64,000 nt of DNA, taken from contig CAVPDE010000016.1 of the NCBI GenBank assembly GCA_963702565.1, positions 186,001-250,000 of the forward strand. The letters are read 5' to 3'. This DNA comes from CAVPDE01 sp963702565. GTDB lineage: Bacteria; Desulfobacterota; DSM-4660; Desulfatiglandales; HGW-15. Each line of letters begins with the position of its first letter. Positions within the stretch are counted from its first letter, which is position 1. Of the stretch, positions 58,277 to 64,000 are shown one piece after another. The position numbers were made by a program, and so were the translations under genes. A model generated the notes under the pieces. That model was not told the origin of the DNA. It worked only from the letters and a program-made list of their open reading frames with translations, and did not search any database.

Positions 58277-58477
58277 CTAAAGGACGGTAACGTTCACTGC
58301 GGTAGGCCCTTTTTTCCCTTGCTCTATCTCGAAGGAGACACGATCACCTTCGTTCAGAGACTTGAAACCGCTTCCTTTGATCCCTGAGAAATGGACGAAC
58401 ACGTCCGGGCCGTTCTCCTGCTTAATGAAGCCGTACCCTTTTTGCTCATTGAACCACTTGACGGTCCCATCTGCCAT
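58277..58477 (-). CDS. Cold-shock protein (CspA family)
   Basis: The 66-aa protein has the RNP motifs KGYGFIKQ and DVFVHFSGI within one OB-fold. It binds single-stranded nucleic acid and acts as an RNA chaperone. GGAGGTTGGC precedes the ATG. Its message has a leader of about 130 nt, a feature of cold-regulated csp genes, and its promoter reaches into the end of the aminopeptidase gene. Confidence 0.95.
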   Translation of the reverse strand: MADGTVKWFNEQKGYGFIKQENGPDVFVHFSGIKGSGFKSLNEGDRVSFEIEQGKKGPTAVNVTVL

Positions 58478-58614
58478 AGCGCCAACCTCCTTTCCGCGAG
58501 ATTTTGCTCCAAAATCCAGGTCAACGCCCTGACAAACAGGTACCGTCTTGGCCGTTAAAGACTTGCAAAAAACTCAAATCCAAATTGTTCCTAGAATTTC
58601 CAGAGCAATGGCTT

Positions 58615-58643
58615 AGTATCCTAAAACACTTTGTTTTTGTCAA
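58615..58643 (-). promoter_or_regulatory. Promoter of the cold-shock gene
   Basis: On the minus strand TTGACA (58643-58638) and GATACT (58620-58615) are 17 bp apart. The -35 overlaps the last codons of the aminopeptidase gene. A start near 58608 gives a leader of about 130 nt. Confidence 0.7.
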
Positions 58644-61129
58644 GAACTTAATGCTTTTCTCATCCTGGAATGAATCTCCAGCCTCTCAAGGGAGAGGTTC
58701 ACCACGTCCTTCATCTTCTCCTGCTTCCGGACGTATTCCCGGAAGAAGTTTTTCACCTCTTCCTCCCTTACCAATCCGCATACGGGGACCAGGGCCGCAA
58801 TCACTCTTTCATAAAGCACCGGATGGAATCGTTCGATGGACGGAAGATTGGCCTGGTACCAGTCCCAGAGCGAAGGGACCGCTGCGGGATTATCGCTCAT
58901 GGCGCCGATGGGGATCACCTTGTTCCTGTCCGGCACCTCCTCCAGCACATACCGCTTGACCCGCTCCAGCGCTTCCTTGTCTTTGAAACAGCCCATGGCA
59001 GCCAGCATGTTCACTCTCTCATGCTCGCTGTCGGATCCGCTTATCTTTCCCACGAACCACTCAAGCGTTTCCCGGCCCCCGCGGGAGGCGGCCACCTGCA
59101 TCACGCTTTTCTGGATATCCGGGTGCACCTTTTGATCCTTCTGCAGGAGAGAGAACCGGGTCATGCAGAATTCCTCGGCCTTGATCGAGCCATAACGGGC
59201 GGCCTGCCAGAGGATCTGATCCCGTAGAATCGACGTCGTGTGTCTGTCCTGGCTGCCCGGCTCATATCCGATGGTTTGAAGGACTCTCTCGAAAAGGGTT
59301 TTTCCAGCCAAGGCGACCTGTTCACGGGCCTTTCCCGTGAGCACGATAAATGCGTGGTGCAGATTCACCGCAATGCTGCTGAGGGGCAGGGAAGCGTCCT
59401 CCTGGGAGTAGTAAAGCAGGAACTCCAGGTAGTCGCCTATGCTGGCGTCCCCCCTCTTCACCACGGCATAGAGATCGTCCTGTATCCCCCACCGGTCGAC
59501 AGGGGACAGCTTTTTGTTTTCGATCCGTTTCCCGAGTTCCTCGATGTTGTGCTTGTCCTTGTACCGGACCCTGTAAAAGCCGCTCTGCATGTCGTTGATC
59601 TTGTAGGCGAGCGCATCGGCTCCCATATCGACAGCAACCGTCTTTCTGTCCATGAGCACGGTTTTTTCCATGCTCCGGCCGTCCCCGCAGAACACCCGGA
59701 CAGAGACGGGGATGAGCCATTGCTGGTCGTAAGGGGCCTCCAGATAGGTGAATCTCTGCTGAGTCAATCGCAGGCTGCTGCCTTCCCTTTCCGCACTCAC
59801 CATGGGAAACCCCGGCTGTCCGATCCAGTTGGACATCATTTTGCTCACGGGTTTGGCGGAAACCTCTTCCATCGCATCCCACAGGTCACGGCTTGAAGCG
59901 CATCCGTATTGGAATCTCCTGAGATAAAGATGAAGGCCTTTTCTGAACGCTTCGTCGCCCACATACCCCTTCACCTGCCTGAGGACGCTTCCCCCTTTGT
60001 TGTAGATGATGGGAGCCGTGCTCGCATTGATCACCACATGATCTCCTCCGGGAATCTCGATCGCAAAGGTCTCATGAAGCGCATCGCGGTCCAGCGCGAC
60101 CTGGGTCTGTCCCTGCAAGAATGGCTCCCACACATCCCATTCCGGATAGTAGTGATCCACCACCCCGTAGCCGAAATAGGTGGCAAAGCTCTCATTGAGC
60201 CAGAGATACTTCCAGTCCTCGGGAGTCACGAGGTTTCCGAACCACTGGTGCGCCAGCTCATGGGCAATCACCACGCACATCCTCTCCTCCCCTGCTTTGG
60301 AGGTTTTCTCCGGTTCGTGAAGCACGAGGTTCTCCCTGAAGGTGATGGCCCCCCAGTTCTCCATGGCGCCGAAGGCGAAATCCGCCACGGCAATGAGATC
60401 GAGCTTGGAAAGAGGATACGGGATGCCGTAGTAGTCCTCGCAGTAGGTCAGTGCCTTGCGCAGGAACTCCAGGCTGTAGGCTCCCTGATGCGCTTTTCCG
60501 GGAACAGCGGCCACCCGGATCAGGACCTCTCCGGGGTCCTGGATGAATTCGAATTCGCCCACCCCAAAGAACACAAGATAAGTGGACATCCTGGGTGTCG
60601 GTTCGAAGCGAATGAGCTTCCGGCCGTCCTGCAACGGCTTTTCTTCTGCCACAGCCGTGTTCGATAGGGCCGTGAGACATGCATCAATCAGCAGTTCCAC
60701 TTCAAAGACGGCTTTCATTGCAGGATGATCAAAACAGGGAAAGGCCCTTCTGGCGTCACTCTCTTCGAACTGAGTCACGGCAGCGTATCGCTCCTTGCCG
60801 TCCCTCATGTAGCGGCTTCTGTAAAAGCCAGCCATGCGGTTGTTGATCTCTCCCACGTAGTCAATGACCAAAGACACCTCGCCGGATACCGGCCTGGGCA
60901 GGAGGATTCTCAACTCCTCTTTCCGGGGGTCCACTGAAAAGACACACGCTTCACCCCTGCCCTCTCCCATAAGAGCGCACTTCCAGATCGCCAGGTCCAG
61001 AATGTTGAGGCAAACCTCGGATGCAGGCGAGGGGACTTCAAGACGCAGTTCGAGCTTCCCGGTAAAGCGGAATTCCGCAAGATCAGGTTCCAGGTGGATT
61101 TTGTAATGGATAGGCCGGATATCGTTCAT
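58640..61129 (-). CDS. M1-family metallo-aminopeptidase (PepN-like)
   Basis: The 829-aa protein has the M1 motif FGAMENWGAITF and the zinc site VIAHELAHQWFGNLV with the downstream Glu in LWLNESFATYFG. An N-terminal beta-domain and a C-terminal helical domain flank them. It removes N-terminal residues from peptides, probably in the cytoplasm since no signal peptide is seen. Length matches the eukaryotic-like puromycin-sensitive subgroup. GGGAGGAGTC precedes the ATG at 61129. Confidence 0.93.
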   Translation of the reverse strand: MNDIRPIHYKIHLEPDLAEFRFTGKLELRLEVPSPASEVCLNILDLAIWKCALMGEGRGEACVFSVDPRKEELRILLPRPVSGEVSLVIDYVGEINNRMAGFYRSRYMRDGKERYAAVTQFEESDARRAFPCFDHPAMKAVFEVELLIDACLTALSNTAVAEEKPLQDGRKLIRFEPTPRMSTYLVFFGVGEFEFIQDPGEVLIRVAAVPGKAHQGAYSLEFLRKALTYCEDYYGIPYPLSKLDLIAVADFAFGAMENWGAITFRENLVLHEPEKTSKAGEERMCVVIAHELAHQWFGNLVTPEDWKYLWLNESFATYFGYGVVDHYYPEWDVWEPFLQGQTQVALDRDALHETFAIEIPGGDHVVINASTAPIIYNKGGSVLRQVKGYVGDEAFRKGLHLYLRRFQYGCASSRDLWDAMEEVSAKPVSKMMSNWIGQPGFPMVSAEREGSSLRLTQQRFTYLEAPYDQQWLIPVSVRVFCGDGRSMEKTVLMDRKTVAVDMGADALAYKINDMQSGFYRVRYKDKHNIEELGKRIENKKLSPVDRWGIQDDLYAVVKRGDASIGDYLEFLLYYSQEDASLPLSSIAVNLHHAFIVLTGKAREQVALAGKTLFERVLQTIGYEPGSQDRHTTSILRDQILWQAARYGSIKAEEFCMTRFSLLQKDQKVHPDIQKSVMQVAASRGGRETLEWFVGKISGSDSEHERVNMLAAMGCFKDKEALERVKRYVLEEVPDRNKVIPIGAMSDNPAAVPSLWDWYQANLPSIERFHPVLYERVIAALVPVCGLVREEEVKNFFREYVRKQEKMKDVVNLSLERLEIHSRMRKALSS

Positions 61130-61177
61130 TGACTCCTCCCCAACGTCCATCCATCACCCTGCGGCTTTTGGATGGAG

Positions 61178-61266
61178 CGGTCAGCTGTCAGCATTCAGCG
61201 CTCAGCTCAATGCTTAGCATCAAAATAGCTTTTTCTGACAGCTGAAAGCTGATCGCTGACAGCGCG
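61178..61266. repeat. Imperfect palindrome with CAGCTGTCAGC words
   Basis: GTCAGCTGTCAGCATTCAGC faces CTGACAGCTGAAAGCTGATC around a centre of about 30 bases. It is a palindromic intergenic repeat upstream of the aminopeptidase gene. Confidence 0.55.
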
Positions 61267-61299
61267 AATCCGGAAAAGGCTTTTCCGGATGAGCAGTTT

Positions 61300-61764
61300 C
61301 TAATCCAGATATTTAGACGGTCCCTCTGTCACGCCTTGGATCTTCAGGTCCTTGAGGATCATCATGGTGGAAGTCCCGTGGGCAAGCAGCGTACCCTCCT
61401 CGTTCAGAATGCTCGCCTCCCCCAGACAGAGCGTCTTCCCTACCCTCAGGCTTTTTCCCCTTGCCATCATGCGGCCCGTGGAAAGAGGCGCAAGGTAGTT
61501 GAGTTTCAACTCCACAGTGGTCATGCCGAGTTCCTCAGGGATTTGGGTGTACACCGCCCAGAATGCTGCGGCATCTATCAAAGAGGCGAAAACACCGCCG
61601 TGCACCAGACCGAAGGGTTGAAGGTGCTTTTCCTGAACCAGAATCTCAAGCAGGGATTCACCCCAGCTCAGTCCCTTCAGCACGATGGAGAGAAGCGAAA
61701 AGTAGGGGCATGAGTTAACCTCCCTCCTGACCGCCTCGACATATTCCGGATTCAGGGTTCGCAT
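61300..61764 (-). CDS. PaaI-type hotdog thioesterase
   Basis: The 154-aa protein has the hotdog pattern with LVHGGVFASLIDAAAFWAVY (catalytic Asp on the central helix) and a C-terminal strand GTLLAHGTSTMMI. PaaI-type enzymes hydrolyse acyl- or aromatic-acyl-CoA thioesters. The ATG at 61764 after GAGGAAACAGC is chosen over a frame 15 residues longer. It is close to, but apparently separate from, the YhhN-type gene. Confidence 0.85.
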   Translation of the reverse strand: MRTLNPEYVEAVRREVNSCPYFSLLSIVLKGLSWGESLLEILVQEKHLQPFGLVHGGVFASLIDAAAFWAVYTQIPEELGMTTVELKLNYLAPLSTGRMMARGKSLRVGKTLCLGEASILNEEGTLLAHGTSTMMILKDLKIQGVTEGPSKYLD

Positions 61765-61812
61765 GCTGTTTCCTCTTCGCGCGCAATGAGCCGCTTTCTC
61801 AGTGGGCAATCC

Positions 61813-62472
61813 TTATCCTATTCTCAAGAAGCCTAGCGAAAAGGCGATGAGAAACTGGCCGGCATAGTACATGGGAAGGCCTACAAGTCGGTTCACGAAT
61901 TGGTTTTTCATGAAACGGTCCCTCGCCACAAAGACATCGGACAAGTAGAAAGCCACAGCTCCTGCAAAAGCCATGACCCTTCCGGAAAGGCTGAAATCAG
62001 CAGCCCCCAAGAGCGACGAGGCCGCACAGACCATGACGGTGATCACCACCATGTACCCGATGACCGGTCCTTTCATTTTCCCGAGATGGGATCTGAGCCA
62101 CCTGTAGACCAGAAAGCTGATCGCTCCTGCCAAAACAAGGCTCACCCAGGTCCATCCGCTGAACCCCGCAACGGAGAAAAACCCGATCACGTAGAAAACG
62201 TGCCCCACCAGAAAAGAAACCAGCCCCAGCATGAAGGCTTTCTTCTGCGGGAGCGCAAGAAACACATCGCCTCCGAGGCAGAAGACCAACCCGGTGACCA
62301 CGAACCCGAAATAAGGACTCAGAGGATCTTTTTGGACGAGGGCGGCAAGGATAAACAGAAGAGAAAGACACCCTTTGGTGGGCACAAGACCCATGCGGCT
62401 TTGCGCTTTCTCAAAGTAGAGGACAGCGTAGAGGAGGACAACGGCGACAATAAGAATGAGTGCGGATGTCAT
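61813..62472 (-). CDS. YhhN-family membrane protein (lysoplasmalogenase-like)
   Basis: The 219-aa protein has about eight hydrophobic segments and the YhhN/TMEM86 pattern, with KGCLSLLFILAAL, GLVFCLGGDVFLALP (acidic residues in the membrane) and FYLSDVFVARDRF. Characterised members hydrolyse the vinyl-ether bond of lysoplasmalogens. Plasmalogens occur in anaerobic bacteria, so that role is credible here. Confidence 0.85.
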   Translation of the reverse strand: MTSALILIVAVVLLYAVLYFEKAQSRMGLVPTKGCLSLLFILAALVQKDPLSPYFGFVVTGLVFCLGGDVFLALPQKKAFMLGLVSFLVGHVFYVIGFFSVAGFSGWTWVSLVLAGAISFLVYRWLRSHLGKMKGPVIGYMVVITVMVCAASSLLGAADFSLSGRVMAFAGAVAFYLSDVFVARDRFMKNQFVNRLVGLPMYYAGQFLIAFSLGFLRIG

Positions 62473-62561
62473 GGACCCTCCATACTAAGGCTATACCATA
62501 AACTTTTTTCTTGGCTATTCTCTGCAATATCCTTACTATCATGCCTTTTGCAAGCAAAAAC

Positions 62562-62676
62562 CCGGCAAATCCCTCCTGACCTCTCCCTCGACAGGCTCAG
62601 GACAGGCTCTTTAAGAAAGGGAGGGACTCCCCCTCTTTGATAAAGAGAGGCCAGGAGAAATTCTAAGGATTTTAAC
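62562..62676. repeat. Intergenic palindromic repeat
   Basis: AATCCCTCCTGACCTCTCCC faces GAGAGGCCAGGAGAAATTC, with an inner AAGAAAGGGAGGGACTCCCC. It fills the 211-bp divergent gap between the YhhN-type gene and the EamA transporter gene. Confidence 0.5.
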
Positions 62677-62683
62677 ACATCCA

Positions 62684-63580
62684 ATGACAACCGCAGAGAA
62701 TACAAAACTCACTCCCGCATGGGTCGGAACCCTTCAGATGACCGCAGGAGCGGTCATGCTTAGCTTTTCCGCCGTCTTCGTCAAGTGGGCCCACGTGGGC
62801 CCCACAGCGTCAGGTTTCTACCGCATGTTCTTCGGCGCTCTTATTCTTTTGGGTGCCGTCCTTATAAGGAAGGAACGCCTCTTCCACGGTTCTCATCACT
62901 TGAAGATAGTGTTCATCTGCGGGCTCCTGTTTGCTCTGGACATCACTCTGTGGCATCGCAGCATTCATTTCATCGGTCCCGGGCTCGCAACGCTCATGGC
63001 GAACTTCCAAGTCTTCTTTCTTGCCCTTTTCGGCATGACCATTCTCAAAGAAAAATTTAACTGGAAGTTTTTTTTCGCCGTACCCACGGCTGTCTTTGGC
63101 CTCTACCTGATCGTGGCGCCCAACTGGAATGCCATGGGAGACGAATATCGCGCCGGGGTGGTGCTAGCACTCGTCGCAGCGATCTCCTATGCGGGGTACA
63201 TCCTGGTGCTGCGAAACTTCCAGTCCAAATTCAGTGTCTCAGCCTTCTCTACGATCGGCCTTATCGCCTTGATCACCTCTGCCGTACTGGCGCTGGAAGC
63301 CCTAGTCATCAACGAGCCCCTCGTGATTCCCGACCTTCAGAGCTGGGTTGCCCTTCTGGGATACGGTCTCTTCTCTCAGGTTCTGGCCTGGGTGCTCATC
63401 TCCAATGGCTTGCCCAAAATAGAAGCCTCCCGGGCAGGGCTCATCTTGCTTCTTCAGCCTACCTTCTCCTTTGTCTGGGACTTCCTCTTTTTCAACCGTC
63501 CCACCACCTGGCTCGAAGTGCTAGGAGCCCTCATGGCCCTGTTCGCCATCTACTTGGGAGTGACAGCCAAAAAAGCGTAG
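62684..63580 (+). CDS. EamA/DMT-family transporter
   Basis: The 298-aa protein has ten hydrophobic segments in two EamA repeats (about 15-145 and 155-290), including AVMLSFSAVFVKWAHVGPTA and a second repeat ending SFVWDFLFFNRPTTWLEVLG. Members export or import amino acids, metabolites or nucleotide sugars; the cargo is unknown. The next gene is for 5-oxoproline metabolism, which might hint at an amino-acid-related role. Confidence 0.88.
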   Translation: MTTAENTKLTPAWVGTLQMTAGAVMLSFSAVFVKWAHVGPTASGFYRMFFGALILLGAVLIRKERLFHGSHHLKIVFICGLLFALDITLWHRSIHFIGPGLATLMANFQVFFLALFGMTILKEKFNWKFFFAVPTAVFGLYLIVAPNWNAMGDEYRAGVVLALVAAISYAGYILVLRNFQSKFSVSAFSTIGLIALITSAVLALEALVINEPLVIPDLQSWVALLGYGLFSQVLAWVLISNGLPKIEASRAGLILLLQPTFSFVWDFLFFNRPTTWLEVLGALMALFAIYLGVTAKKA

Positions 63581-63751
63581 CTAAAATTACAAAAATTAAA
63601 AAATGAATGCCCAAAAGGATCGGAATTTCCTAAAATGTGGGACCGGGAACCAACCGGAAACATGCGACAGGCAACAAGCATCCTGCTCTGATGCAGACCG
63701 TGTTGAGGCGCTCAGCCAAGACCAGACCCTCTCTTTTTCAGGAGATACCCT

Positions 63752-64000
63752 ATGAACCAAATTGACTTGAATTCCGATGTCGGTGAGAGCTTCGGCAATT
63801 ACAAACTCGGGCTGGATGAAGCGGTCATCCCCTTGATCACCTCGGCCAACATTGCCTGCGGATTTCACGCGGGCGATCCCTCGGTCATGAGGAAGACGAT
63901 CTCTCTTGTCAAGAAGCACGACGTTGCACCGGGCGCCCATCCCGGATTCCCTGATCTGATGGGCTTCGGCCGCCGCAACATGGATGCGACCATGAACGAG
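63752..64000 (+). CDS. pxpA: 5-oxoprolinase subunit A / LamB-YcsF family, N-terminal part (cut by window edge)
   Basis: From the ATG at 63752, after AGGAGATACCC, 83 codons read MNQIDLNSDVGESFGNYKLG, then SANIACGFHAGDPSVM and GAHPGFPDLMGFGRR. These are the family's metal-site and substrate blocks. PxpA works with PxpB/C to open 5-oxoproline to glutamate using ATP. The rest of the gene and its partners lie outside the window. Confidence 0.9.
   Translation, partial: MNQIDLNSDVGESFGNYKLGLDEAVIPLITSANIACGFHAGDPSVMRKTISLVKKHDVAPGAHPGFPDLMGFGRRNMDATMNE

Overview
The window reads as a chromosomal segment of an anaerobic bacterium, most likely a sulfate-reducing or syntrophic Desulfobacterota. The grounds are an HdrA/HdrBC-type electron-transfer pair, a tungsten/molybdenum aldehyde:ferredoxin oxidoreductase, an oxygen-independent phenol-carboxylation cluster, high GC, frequent TTG/GTG starts, and many short palindromic intergenic repeats. 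This placement is inference from gene content; no rRNA or tRNA gene was seen. No CRISPR array was seen either.

Layout. (1) 1-2.3 kb, minus strand: SDR dehydrogenase, HdrBC-like Fe-S protein and the start of HdrA, with a divergent LysR gene. (2) 3.6-8.0 kb: a transglutaminase-like protein, two tandem Tm-1-like (UPF0261) proteins and a second LysR gene. (3) 8.4-20.3 kb: an anaerobic phenol module. It holds phenylphosphate synthase subunits (ppsA, ppsB), an unknown multi-pass membrane protein, and an eight-gene run: UbiD, two HAD proteins, UbiD, a small gamma-like subunit, UbiD, UbiX (flavin prenyltransferase) and an archaeal-type CTP-dependent riboflavin kinase. The last two would supply FMN and prenyl-FMN for the UbiD enzymes. 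ppsA and the carboxylase run share an almost identical 44-bp LysR-type operator/promoter block. (4) 20.4-29.7 kb: housekeeping genes mixed with genome decay. These are a murein transglycosylase, a lone receiver protein, a 92-bp IS66-like MITE, thiD and cytX behind a TPP riboswitch, a penicillin-acylase gene with an internal deletion, lipB followed by an AAA ATPase and a second partial lipB copy, gpsA, and an Fe-alcohol dehydrogenase remnant. (5) 30-51 kb: a carbohydrate/polyol module. It has a transaldolase-transketolase-aldolase-TIM operon, a GntR regulator, an FGGY kinase, a zinc alcohol dehydrogenase, a GlpSTPQV-like ABC importer, and a four-gene 2-oxoacid dehydrogenase operon (E1alpha, E1beta, E2, E3). 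Three promoters here carry the same AT-rich dyad at the same distance from the -35 box, so they look like one regulon. (6) 51-64 kb: thiolase, GNAT enzyme, an MFS remnant, a VapBC toxin-antitoxin pair, aldehyde:ferredoxin oxidoreductase, a beta-hydroxyacid dehydrogenase, a cold-shock protein, an M1 aminopeptidase, a thioesterase, a YhhN-type membrane protein, an EamA transporter and the start of a PxpA/LamB-YcsF gene.

The most interesting points are the coupling of a CTP-dependent riboflavin kinase and UbiX to the phenylphosphate carboxylase genes, the two HAD subunits whose second catalytic Asp is His, the uncharacterised membrane protein in the phenol cluster, and the two shared-operator sets. 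Function assignments rest on motifs and neighbourhood read by eye; no database search was run.
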